From Ostrinia nubilalis (Eukaryota > Arthropoda > Insecta > Lepidoptera > Crambidae): DNA of 64,000 nucleotides. The notes under the pieces are model-generated. The model was given only the letters and a program-made list of their open reading frames with translations, had not been told where the DNA came from and made no database searches. Made by a program: the position numbers and the translations under genes. Where the stretch lies: assembly GCF_963855985.1 (NCBI RefSeq), contig NC_087100.1, positions 7,351,001 to 7,415,000 on the forward strand, read 5' to 3'. Below are positions 8,868-19,186 of the stretch, one piece after another. The first letter of the stretch is position 1. Each line of letters begins with the position of its first letter.

Positions 8868-10104
8868 TTCTTCGTTCAGTTTCTTGCTGTACGTGTTGAA
8901 TTGTTTTCAACTTGGAGAAACGGATTTCCTCTAAGGTAAGGTATGATGGTAAGTTTTTCTTGTTTAGTGTAGTCAATTTAAATCTGTATAGCCACGCTAA
9001 GATGTGAATCAGTTTCTTGAACGTGCTATATTTTTGCATTAATTCCTTGATGGTGCTCATTTCTTGGTATGTAGATGTATTAACTTGTTTTTTCTGTTTC
9101 AGATCTTCACTTGTTTCGAACGACGCTTGTTCGGGTTGATCTTCGTATGAATGTAGCCAGCGTGGACCTTGCCACCAAAGAGAATGCTTTTCTAATTGAG
9201 TGACTGTCAGACCCCTGCTAGCACAATCAGCGGGATTATCTTGAGATTTGACGTATCGCCAGTCGCTTCCAGGCAATATTTCAGTCACTTGCTTGACTCT
9301 GTTCGCTACGAAGGTCTTCCACTTGTCTGGATCACCTTGCAGCCACCCCAAAACTGCTGTTGAATCAGTCCAGCCCAGGGTCTTGATTTGATAATTGGGT
9401 AAACTTTTTCTAACTTTGTCAATTAATTGCGATAATAAAACTGCGCCACATAACTCCAGCCGAGGTAATGTGACCGTTTTGCTGACCGGAACTAGTCGCG
9501 TTTTCGCGGAGACCAGAACCACTGTACTTTGACCTCTTCGTGTTATTTTGCAGTAAATGACGCAAGCGTATGCTTTTATTGATGCGTCGCAAAATCCATG
9601 CAGTTCAATGACATCGTTTTCTTGCGTTTCGAGCCATCTTTGAACCTTGATTTGATTAATATTTTGTATCTCGTCTCTGATTTTTAACCATTCCAAATTA
9701 ATGTCATCCGGAAGGTTATCATTCCAGTCGATGTTTGACAGCCATGTAGATTGAAATAGGAGTTTTAGCTTGACAGTGAGAGGTGAGAGCCAACCAAGAG
9801 GATCGAAGATGGTTGATATAGCAGATAATAATGTTCTTTTCGTGGTTTTTGTTTGACTTGTTGGTATTTTTGATTCAAAGGTAAAACTGTCTTCTTGTGG
9901 GTTCCACCGAAGTCCCAATGCTTTCGTTGATTCAAGTCCACGAAAATCAAAATTGTCTCTCTTGTTGCTGTCCTCGACTAGCTCTGGTGTATTAGATGAC
10001 CACTTCCTTAGATTGAAGCCTCCTGACTTCAATAGGTTTATGAGGTCATGTTTTAACTGTTTGGCTGATGATAATGAATGACTTCCATGAATGAGGTCAT
10101 CCAT
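8857..10104 (-). pseudogene. pol: BEL/Pao pol, downstream part: RT C-terminus and RNase H, integrase lost
   Basis: The frame starts at the Met of the RT active-site loop (MDDLIHGS). It continues through the RT thumb/connection region and RNase H, with CDAS near residue 173, WTDSTAVLGWL near 250 and DNPADCASRGL further on. It ends about 100 residues after RNase H at a TGA. BEL/Pao Pol normally continues here with a zinc-binding and DDE integrase of several hundred residues; none is present in any frame up to the LTR. The frame is in a different phase from the upstream gag-pol frame because of the 11-bp duplication at 10147-10168. It stays open upstream as far as that duplication. Confidence 0.88.
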
Positions 10105-13058
10105 ATAGAAACAATCTCGTAAGACAGTAGCTGCTTGATTTTCTTGATAATTATGCTATAATTATGCTCTTCATCGTCTGCGAGTTGCTTAAGCGTCATC
10201 ATCGCCAAAAATGGCGCGGCCTTGGTGCCGTAGGTGACGGTGGTTAACTCGTATTCTTGTATTGGTTTCGTTTGATTGTCTCGCCATACAATCTTGTGAT
10301 ATTGTTGATGTTCTTCATTTAACCATATCTGTCGAAACATTTTTTCGATATCAGCTGTGTATGCATACTTGTATTGTCGCCATTTTAAGATTAAAAACTG
10401 TAGATCTTGTTGTAGGTTGGGACCTCTGTACATGAGGTCATTGAGGCTCATCCCAGTAGAAGTTTTTGCAGATGCGTTAAACACAACTCTAAGTGCAGTT
10501 GTTGTCGACTCGTTGCGTAAGACACAGTGGTGAGGTAAAAAGTATTCCGGTGTCGTGTTGCCACGTGCAAGTTGCATGTGACCTGATGTTAGGTATTCGT
10601 CGATAAAAGTTTTGTAATTAATTGCGGTGTCATTTTGCTTCGTAAATTTTTGTTCCAGTTGATTGAATTGCGCAATGGCCTTGTGTTTTGACGTTCCCAA
10701 TCCTTGTATGAAGTTGGGTTTTAGAGGAAGTTTTACTTGATATCTCCCATCCTCTCGTCGAACGGTTGTTGCTTTGTAAAATTCTATGCATGCTTGATCT
10801 TCAGATGATAATGATGACTCTTGTTGTGTAATGTCTTCAATTTGCCAAAATCGTTGTATATCTTCAATGTTGTTTAATAAGACGTTGCATTGTAATGTAG
10901 TTGTATTGGCGCTTCCGCTTAATATCCAACCAAATCGCGTTTGTTGCGCTATTGGTGTTTGATTGTTTTCTCGACAGATGCCATCCAAAATGATGTTAGA
11001 GTACACCTCCGCCCCCAAAAGTAGGTCGACGGGGCGACTTTTGTAGAACTCAGGGTCTGCTAGTTGTATGTTTTCCAGGAACTCCCATGATGGTTTCGAT
11101 AATGTGTTACTTGGCAGGTTGTTAATTAGCGTTTTCATAATAAGCACGTCGGTTTGTAATGTATATTCGCAGTTATTTGACTTGACAGTTATGTTTATTA
11201 TTCCCTTGCAGTTATTTTCCTTGGCTCCGATTCCAGTTATGACTCCAGTACATTGACGTCGTGGTAATGATAAAATTTGAGCTGCTTTCTCGGTGATAAT
11301 TGATGTTTGCGATCCTTGGTCGAGTAGTGCTCGTAGTTTATAGTAGTTGCCATTGGCGGCTTGAACTTGTACGATCGCAGTTGCCAACAGTACTTCTGGT
11401 GACTCATGTTGTTGAATGGGAACAGTAGTCGTGGAGGAGTTGCTGTGGTTGACCATTCTTGATGTACTTGGTCTTGCTGTGTTATTTGGTGATGCAAAGG
11501 CTTCGTGTAATACTGTGTTATGTTGACCTTGGCATTCTCGGCATCGTTTTTGCACTCTACAGTTTCCTTGGTGCTTTATTAGGCAATTGAAGCATAACTT
11601 GAGTCTTGATGCTGTATTGAGTCTTTGTTGTGGCGACATTGATAAGAATTTTTCACAAAAATAAATTCCATGATTGTTGTAATTGCATAAAGAACACTTG
11701 TAAGTTCTTAGTTGATTGTTGTTTGTGTTTTGTTCTGCCATGTTGTTATTGTTTGAGTATACTTGAAATCTTGTTTTATTTGGCTTTGGCGAAGCTTGAT
11801 GTGTTAAAGGCCTTGTCGTTGGTGAATCTTGTTTTCTACGTGAGGACTCCATTGTTGTAAACTTGCATTCCAGGAAGTTCAAAAAATCTGACATCGTTGG
11901 TAGTTCACGTGGTTGTTCCAGACATTCATTGTAGTCGGTGAATGATTCATTATCCAGTTTTTGTGAAAGTAGATGTACTAGCAACGGATCCCATGTGCTG
12001 ATATCAATGCCTAGGTTTTTTATGGCATTGATGGTTTCCAATGTGGTGTCGTGAAGGCGCTTGATTTGATGTAAGGATTGTTGCTGTACGGTAGGAATTG
12101 ATAGCAAGTTGTTTATGTATGAAGTGAAGATAAGTTTCTTGTTATTGTATCGATGGTTGAGTATTTCCCAGCATATATTGTAGTTGTCGGAACTAATTGG
12201 TAGATGTTGTATCAGCCTGTCTGCTTCTCCTCGCACCTTGCCCTTGAGGAACTGCATTTTCTGGGCATTCGATAACGAGGGGTTGTTGTGTATTGTTTCA
12301 ACGAACAAGTCCTTGAAGGAGGTCCACTGATGGTAATTTCCACTGAAGGTAGGTATATCCATCTGAGGAGTGGATTTTTCCCGATGGGATACCGACCAAA
12401 GCTTGCTGTTTATGGTTCGTTTGATGTTGTTATACATTTGCTCGTATGATGAAAATGCTCTATCGTATTCGTTGTTACTGGTGCCTTGAGTTTCGCTATC
12501 AATCTCCCAGTGGAGACTGTCAATGGCTGACCAGCGTGATTGCAGAGAATTAAGCAGGTCTTCCAACTCCCATTTCTCAGTTATAGAATCGATGTTGATA
12601 TTGGATGTCGTTCTATGAAACGCTCTGAAGTTACTTGCTTGCTTTTTCAGTAAGTCTTCTGTTTTGCTGTTAGTACCACGCGACTCCTTGGGTGTAGCTG
12701 GAGCCGTGGATGTCGATGGTGCTGCTAATGGTGTTGCAGGTTTGAGTAGGGGAGTCGGCGGCCTGGATTCTGTCATTGGCTCGTACATTTGCAGAGCTGT
12801 TTTGATGTTTTCATACGTCGACTTCATATGTTCATACTTGTTTTCGGTGAAGTAGGCATGAGACTTGTCTTGACACGCCCACAACTGTATGTGATTGTTG
12901 TTGAATTCTACCCAGTAATTGTCTAGAGTAGATATTTTGCGTTTAATATAATCTGCTGTTTTTCTTTCACGTCCGTCTTTCTTGAAATTTGTTTGGATTT
13001 TGTAAATTGCATCTATGAGTTGCTCTTGGTTTGCTAAAATATCTTCCATTGAAGACAT
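10053..13058 (-). pseudogene. gag-pol: BEL/Pao gag-protease-RT, upstream part, frameshifted at its end
   Basis: The 1001-codon frame starts at ATG 13058. A DUF1759-type Gag region begins near residue 233 (MDIPTFSGNYHQW). Cys-rich knuckles follow from Cys455 (CSLCNYNNHG) to about residue 515. The A17-type aspartic protease (DUF1758) has its Asp at 580 in DQGSQ. Reverse transcriptase follows, with its first catalytic Asp at 903 (TADIEKMF). From about residue 963 the frame is wrong: the last ~38 residues are out of phase because of the exact 11-bp duplication, so the active-site loop is lost from this frame and found in the next one. Gag and protease look intact; RT is broken. Confidence 0.92.
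10147..10168. repeat. Exact 11-bp tandem duplication breaking BEL pol
   Basis: ATAATTATGCT occurs twice head to tail at 10147-10157 and 10158-10168. Eleven is not a multiple of three, and the duplication lies exactly where the two pol frames change phase, so it accounts for the break. Confidence 0.95.
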
Positions 13059-13496
13059 GCTTGATTATTGCTTGAAATTGATTGAAAATGCTTGCTTTAT
13101 TGTATTTGTACCTGATTTACTTGCTTTTTGATGAGTGTTCGAGTGTTTGATGAATGCTTGCTTGTTTCTTTATTTCTTACTTGTTTCTTGATTTCTTACT
13201 TGTTTGATGAATGCTTACTTGTTTCTTGATTTCTTACTTGTTTCTTGATTGCTTGCTTGTTTGATGAATGCTTACTTGTTTCTTGATTTCTTGTTTGATG
13301 TATTTGCTTGATTCTTGATTTCTTGTTTAGGTACTAGTCCCCAATGTCCTTGCGAACTCTGTACAGATTATGCGCCTTCTCAATCCAGTTGGTGAGACCC
13401 TCTTCCGGGAGGCCAAATGGACCGATTCGCTCCGTACGCGAGATTCACAAAGCACTGAGTTTTCTTGATTGTAGATATATCCGGCTCGAATAAAGA
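13059..13496 (-). other. BEL leader with degenerate tandem repeats
   Basis: Between the 5' LTR and the gag ATG is a 438-bp untranslated leader. From about 13080 to 13336 it is built of short degenerate repeats around 'TTGTTTCTTGATTTCTTAC' and 'TTGATGAATGCTTACTTG'. No open frame of note is present. The leader would carry packaging signals in such elements, but nothing specific can be assigned. Confidence 0.7.
13479..13490 (-). promoter_or_regulatory. Candidate primer binding site, tRNA-Tyr-like
   Basis: On the - strand TTCGAGCCGGAT begins six bases inside the 5' LTR. It matches 12 bases of the complement of the remembered insect tRNA-Tyr 3' arm. The usual TGG at the start is absent, so priming may use an internal tRNA part or the site has changed. 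The tRNA sequence is recalled, not checked. Confidence 0.4.
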
Positions 13497-13761
13497 TGTA
13501 TGGTCTATTGCTAGCTATACACCTTTCTTGATTATGTTGATTATGAAGAGAATGATTCAAACTCCTTGTTGAATGTAGATATTTATTACTTGATTACGTA
13601 TAAAGGTACAATAATTGATTAACGAGAGTCGCGGCCACTTGTTAGGCTGCTAAATCGAACACTAAACTTAAAATAATGTAAAACATAAAATATAAAATTG
13701 GGTCAGCCGCGCATAGCAATATATTGCTGATGTTTGCAATTGTACGGTAACGCACCGTACA
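13497..13761 (-). repeat. 5' LTR of the BEL/Pao element
   Basis: It is a direct copy of 6932-7196 with no visible difference, followed on the + strand by AGTCG, the second copy of the target duplication. It should hold the element promoter reading on the - strand. Confidence 0.93.
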
Positions 13762-13846
13762 AGTCGAGTGTCACGCGCGCGCTCGTCAGGACGCTGGCGT
13801 GCGTTGTAGTATGATTATAATTCTATGATAGAAGTATTATTTAAAA

Positions 13847-13955
13847 ATGGACATAAAGAGAAAGAAATATTGTGCGGCGTTCGGGTGTTTAAATTCGAAA
13901 AGTAATCTACCGGATTTGTCTTTTTTTTTTCGCTTCCCAAAGATGCTGAAAGGTA
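13847..13955 (+). pseudogene. Broken THAP-domain first exon
   Basis: From the ATG at 13847 the frame reads KYCAAFGCLNSKSNLPDLSF, matching the start of a THAP zinc finger (C-x4-C, then small polar residues and SFF). The expected following THAP residues, LPKDAER, are present but in another frame. The change falls at a run of ten T at 13921-13930, so a slip in that run broke the frame. A GTATGT that could act as a splice donor follows at about 13953. THAP domains bind DNA and occur in host regulators and in transposases. No second zinc-ligand half (C-x2-H) is seen nearby. It may be a gene remnant or part of a DNA transposon. Confidence 0.55.
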
Positions 13956-15048
13956 TGTTGGCCATGTAGGTAATCAATAATTCTTAGGATATTATAGGAA
14001 CCTAACCTACCATGACTACTGCTCAGAATGCGTTCGTTCGTTTCAGCCAAATGACGTCCACTGCTGGACAAAGGCCTCTCCCAAGGTTTACCATAATGAA
14101 TGCATACTTACCTACATACGTAGGTCATTACAAATAAGTAGATTAATTATTTTTTCACTAGACAGCAACCCTAACAGCGTAAGAAGAGTTCAGAGGCACG
14201 CGATAGAAAGAGACAAAACTTGTAGGTGAATAAAATTGTAGGTACGTAGTGCTGTGCGAGCTGAATTCCACTGTATCGCGTCGTAGCAAGACTCGCATTT
14301 ATTTAAATCGTCTTGCGGAGTAATCCTTCTGTACCTGTACTATTACTTATTCTGTGACATTACCTACAAGTATTACAGCGATTACAAGGATTACAGACAT
14401 TAGAAAAGTAGGTACACGAATTTGTAATCGCGGTTGTGAGTGTTTGTTTAATGGATTTTTCAACTTTTTTATTTGAATGTAATAGGAGTTCATTTGCTAT
14501 GTATTTATTTAACTTCAGAGGAGAGGTTAAGGTAATATGAGTATGAGTGTGTAGGATTTTTCGTGACTGAATACAAGTAGACAACGAGAAACTTATCCAA
14601 ACAGTTGAAATAGACATATAAAACAGTAAATAACTTCAATTTCAGGGGTTTTTGTCCCATTCGAAGTGCCGAAAATATTTCTTTTGAAGCTGACATTTGC
14701 ACTTGTGAAGAATATGAAATGAACGATAAATCTTACTTGCTATAGAAATATATGTAGTTACAAAGTTTTTCCCCTCATTCAAAAGTTACGCCCCCAAGAA
14801 TGACGTACTGGTTTAGTTATTTCCTCGACGCATTTTCATTTACTTTTAAAAACCGCATTTTATTGTCAACTTAATTGTATGAAACTCTCATATGTAATTT
14901 ATAGCTTACTCGTGTTATGTCATCGTTATATGTATAAATATAACGATCTCAACATAATGTACTCGTAGATAATCGATAGCGTAAGTAATCTGTCTCGTTT
15001 GTGAATTCCCAAAGAAAAATACATTTTATTTATAAGGCATAATGGCAA
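13956..15048. other. AT-rich DNA with one LINE scrap
   Basis: Apart from the LINE fragment at 14031-14086 nothing is recognised. Two short overlapping open frames near 14360-14702 on the - strand show no domain or composition signal. Confidence 0.5.
14031..14086 (-). repeat. LINE ORF2 tail fragment (RTE-like)
   Basis: The stretch from CGTTCGTTCGTTTCAGCC through GACGTCCACTGCTGGACAAA is the antisense of a LINE C-terminal segment that recurs at 16788, 20684 and, more diverged, 16257. Read on the - strand it gives the end of the protein and the start of the 3' UTR. It is short and truncated. Confidence 0.65.
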
Positions 15049-15486
15049 TATACAGGGTGTTAGGTAAATGGGCATATGAGCCGACACTAGCATATGTTAA
15101 CATGGGCATATAAATGGTATGGCGAAGTCAGAAATTTGATATCATCATTAAATTTTTTTTAAATTTTCATACAGAATAAATTTTATAAAATCCGATTTGT
15201 ATGAAAATTTAAATAATTAAAATAAAGATATAAAGGACAATGTTCGTTCTCCATACATTGTTCGCCTAAGAACCAACAATTTTGACATATTACTACCCGA
15301 AAGCGAAATAATACGATTCTGTGTGTAAGAACAATGATTCCTGATGGACACTTGCCATAAAATTAATGATTAAGAATATTAAATCACAGCGATTTTATAA
15401 TATGTCGTTTATGACAACATGGCGTCTAATGTATTGTGTGAATGTATGAACACCGATTCGCGAAAAATGTTTTGTATTGTCGTCAC

Positions 15487-15815
15487 GCCGAGTCGCAGCC
15501 AAATAGTATAAAATAATAGAACAAGTTTTAGAAATACAACTCGGCATTCCACTTTTATAATATGTCCACATATTGCACGTAAATAAACAACATGAATCGT
15601 AGGTTGTTTCCACCCTTGTCATCTGACACATGAAATAAACTCCTATTGTATTATAGATATCGAAGCCGAATCGTATATAATAATAGAATGGGTTTTGGAG
15701 ATCACTCGGGGTTCCACTTTTATAAAATACCTACATATTGCATAAAAATAACACGAATCATGGGTTTCTTTTCACCATTTACATCTGACACGAGATAACA
15801 AACTCCTATCTCCAT
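15487..15815. repeat. Diverged ~165-bp tandem duplication
   Basis: Two units share ordered landmarks: TTCCACTTTTATAA at 15547 and 15712, ACATATTGCA, then TCTGACAC and AAACTCCTAT. The period is about 165 bp. Divergence is substantial, so it is old. It lies inside the 4.1-kb element and encodes nothing recognisable. Confidence 0.65.
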
Positions 15816-16256
15816 GACTACCGTCGTAGTCTATGCCAAAGACTACAATATTTTAAGCAAGAAGTTTCAAACCTTAGCGGCTACAGTAACCCCTGGGCCA
15901 CATACATCGTGATAACATTCGGTCGACACCGGAACGAAGTTTTGCGATTATGGAAAAAATCACCGTATTCTAGTGCGGCTATATCACGTTCAACCGGGGT
16001 TTTAATTCGACTAAAGTCCTGACTAAAGACTGGAAGAAAATACGCCGCATTGTATGAGCACTTCGTGTTCGTTAAAGCGGCTTCAGATCTAGAGCCTACA
16101 TAGTTTTCTTGCCAATAATATCCGCAAGTAGCGCTGCATGATCTTTACAACAAAAACAGCAATAGTTATTAAGGTGCCAACATTATATGATTACTTTGGC
16201 ACGGTATTATACACGTTCGAAGATTTGTCATTTTCATTCATTTCATCATCATCATT

Positions 16257-16400
16257 TCAGTCACAGGACGTCCACTGCTGAACAAAGGCCTCCCCCAATG
16301 ACTTCCACATCGCACGGTTGGTAGCGGCCTGCATCCAGCGCCTTCCCGCTACCTTTATCAGGTCGTCGGTCCACCTTGTGGGTGGACGTCCCACGCTGCG
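16257..16400 (-). repeat. LINE ORF2 C-terminal fragment (RTE-like, diverged)
   Basis: The segment includes GGACGTCCACTGCTGAACAA, CCTCCCCCAATGACTTCCAC and GTCGTCGGTCCACC. It is the antisense of the same LINE C-terminus as at 16788-17021 but from a more diverged subfamily. No full open frame. Confidence 0.6.
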
Positions 16401-16787
16401 TTTTCATTCATTTATTATTTTCTTAAAGTGCCGGAAAAAAAATAGTTTCTAGCTGTCCCAGCAACTTCGTCAATAAAAAGTTGTCTTGTCTTATCTTTAA
16501 AATCGTAATATTAATTTCTGAACGTATCCTGTTTGACACCTAATAATATTATTTGACATAGCTGGCTCTTCGAATTTCGGCAAATTAATTTTGACATTGC
16601 AGAATATGACTTTTGATAGGTTTATCATAGAATTCGGCGGGGATATCCTCACGGAGGAAGTTCGAAAAATGGCGGAACAAGATCTTATAATAATGCAAGG
16701 CCGAAGCTGTAACGCGCGTGCTCCTACGTGTAATCCGGCGAGTATACAATAAATAGTAATGTCTGGTAAATAGTGGTAATACGTATC

Positions 16788-17021
16788 GTTCGTTCGTTCG
16801 TTTCAGCCGAAAAGACGTCCACTGCTGGACAAAGGTCTCCCCCAAGGATTTCCACGAAGACCGATCCTGCACCGCTCGCATACAGGCACCTCCCGCGACC
16901 TTCACCAGATCGTCGGTCCACCTAGTGGGAGGCCTGCCCACGTTACGTCTTTTGGCTCGTGGTCGCCACTCAAGAACTTTCCTGCCCCAGCGGCCATCAG
17001 CTCTACGAGCTATGTGCCCCG
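16788..17021 (-). repeat. LINE ORF2 C-terminal fragment (RTE-like)
   Basis: On the - strand it reads GRPPTRWTDDLVKVAGG, AVQDRSSWKSLGE and QQWTSF, the C-terminal signature of an RTE-like LINE polymerase abundant in Lepidoptera. The reverse-transcriptase core is absent. The upstream part of the protein is truncated at about 17021. It is a dead fragment inside the 4.1-kb element. Confidence 0.75.
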
Positions 17022-18285
17022 CCCCGTCTATGTCTATATGCGCTACGATTACAGGGTATCATTTTGCATAGTCGCAAGACTTCACTCCGCTGCTGTCAAA
17101 TCAATGTCGCATAATGTTATCGCAATGTGTGTGGCCCTTGGCCAAATCACAGAAGCCTATGCGAAGAAAGAGCACTTGAATGACAATGAAAATCAGGGTT
17201 ACCATTTTGTAAGATCTCCTCACTATTGAGGGTAACAAAGTAACATTAATAATCTAGCCATTAATTACATTTATTACCTATACGAGAAAGTAAAGCAACA
17301 TGCGGTTTTATTTTAATTTGTAAAATATTTGTAACAGTTTGTTCTAAGTTTAGTTTTACAACAGTATTGCTGTTTCAGCTGTCACTGTGAAGCTTTGGGA
17401 AAATAAATAAATAAAAAAAAAATATTAACATAAATATTTATTTAAGTTTTTATGTTCATTATCATAATATTTTATGCCAATTTAAGTTACACTGTGTGAC
17501 AGTCTTTGACACTAAACAAACTCTTCAGCTTAATAATACCTACCTACAGGGCGTTTTTATAGTTACTCTTGCTGATGAAACAAGAAGGGTTGATTCTACT
17601 ACTGAAATACAACTACTTTTCTTACAGGACCAATATCAAATTCTCAAAAAAAATCACATCCTCGTGATGGTGATAATTTCTATGGAGAGGTTTTTTTTTA
17701 TATTCGGTCTCTTGGGATAAGTTATTCCATTTGAGCAGTAGAATTAATCCTTTTTATTTGATTACATATAAAAATAACACAAGTTTTTAGGAAAACTTCT
17801 TCTTTGGTATGGTATCACCACGGAGTTATAATGGCGGCAACTCTGTATCACTGACTTGTAACTTTCAAACAGTATGAATAATAAGGGCACCACATTGGTT
17901 TTTTTTCTGAAAAAAGGCTTTCACTTTTAGTACTAACCCTTTAGCACTATTTCATTGAAATAAAAATACAATAAACGCACAGAAGACTGAAATTGAGTCA
18001 ACTGACGTGACATTTATAATTTGTTGACATTATGACAGTTTGACAAGACTAGGGATTGAAAAAGTTTTAATTGAAAAAGTAAAATGACAATTTATTAAAA
18101 CGATTCACAAGGATATAATCGATCAAAAATATTTATAAAATGTTCTGATACTTGCCTGAAGCGATTATCCAATCCTGGTTTCTACTGAAAAACTACCTCG
18201 TGGCAAGATTTTAATAAAATAATAAAATCTTTATCTTCTCTTTTACAATCTATAAAAGTTCATTTGGTCTATTGTTATACATGTG

Positions 18286-18486
18286 CTATGAATGAGGGTT
18301 TTCGCGATTGAAAAATCCGCGAGATGGCAATACGTAGACGCGAGGTCCAAATGCTGCATGATTGGTGGATTTTGACATATCTGTCAATGTCATGTCAAAA
18401 ATAACCAATCATGCAGCATTTGGACCTCACGTCTACGTATTGCCATCTGGCGGATTTTTCAATCGCGAAAACCCTCATTGGCATAG
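18286..18486. mobile_element. Long-armed hairpin MITE
   Basis: The left arm, from about 18286 to 18366, is the near-perfect reverse complement of 18403-18486. Landmarks are GAGGGTTTTCGCGATTGAAA on the left and TTTCAATCGCGAAAACCCTC on the right. A loop of about 40 bp separates arms of about 80 bp. It has no coding capacity. Transcription would give a long, nearly perfect double-stranded hairpin. It is nested in the 4.1-kb element. Confidence 0.85.
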
Positions 18487-19186
18487 ATTATGAGAGACTG
18501 GCAACTATACTAGGTTGATATAAGTTTCTCTCACTTCAACTGGCATTGGATTCAACATCGGATTCTGACACTTTTACAGTTATGATACCATGAATATCAG
18601 TTTATGGTCCTAATTATTTTTATTTTATTTACGACCTTCGACCAGTTGGACACTTTAGATAGCTTCTTGTAATAGTGTCAATATCTTTTTAGCTTTTAAC
18701 GCAAATCTAGTCTTCAAAGCAGTTTAATCGATTTATTTTATTTTTAAAATCGATATTTTATTGTCTATGATGGCCGCAGGAACATCACTATACATGGACT
18801 CCCAGCAATAAAGTACGGTAATGCCTCGTACAGATTTTATCGGCAAAAATTATGGAACTTGATAGGTTTTAGACCATATCACGCACCAAAACGTCCGGAA
18901 GTTGTAATAGTATTATAGAATAAACGTTAAAAGACTTATTTATTTAATTTTTCAATGCTTAAGTGTCCATTAGAATGAAAGGGTGCTTAATGTATTAAAA
19001 AAATTTGAAAATAATTATGATGGGTTAATGTTTTTGGGCGGTTTTTTAGGCGATTTCTGACAATGTCCTTTTCTGACTTTACCATACCATTTATATGCCC
19101 ATTCTAACATGGGCTAGTGTCGGCTCATATACTCATTTACCTAACACCCTGTATACAATGCAAATAATTAACTTTAAAAAAAAAAA

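Larger units (their letters stand above)
6932..13761 (-). mobile_element. BEL/Pao LTR retrotransposon with envelope-like gene, integrase missing
   Basis: Two 265-bp LTRs with no visible difference bound the element. The perfect 5-bp target duplication AGTCG (6927-6931 and 13762-13766) matches the length usual for BEL/Pao. On the - strand the order is 5' LTR, leader, gag-protease-RT, RT/RNase H, envelope-like frame, 3' LTR. Defects are an 11-bp duplication at 10147-10168 that shifts frame, loss of the whole integrase, and an envelope frame without an ATG start. I see no convincing polypurine tract before the 3' LTR. Young LTRs with such defects mean either movement in trans by intact relatives or damage soon after insertion. 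Confidence 0.93.
15053..19151. mobile_element. 4.1-kb DNA transposon-like element with ~80-bp terminal inverted repeats
   Basis: The left end, CAGGGTGTTAGGTAAATGGG (from 15053), is mirrored at 19070-19151. The inverted similarity extends about 80 bp with few changes, through motifs such as GAGCCGACACTAG and CATATAAATGGTATGG. Both ends are flanked by TATA (15049-15052 and 19152-19155), which could be a 4-bp target duplication, or TA. No transposase frame is visible inside, so this is a non-autonomous or decayed copy. LINE fragments, a diverged tandem duplication and a hairpin MITE lie within it. The superfamily cannot be fixed from the ends alone. Confidence 0.75.

Noticed and set aside
10053..10168. 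Programmed ribosomal frameshift in BEL pol
   Set aside because: An exact 11-bp tandem duplication at the phase change explains it better, and no slippery site with structure was seen.
13077..13336. CRISPR-like spacing in the BEL leader repeats
   Set aside because: The repeats are degenerate, have no uniform spacers and lie in a retrotransposon leader of an animal genome.
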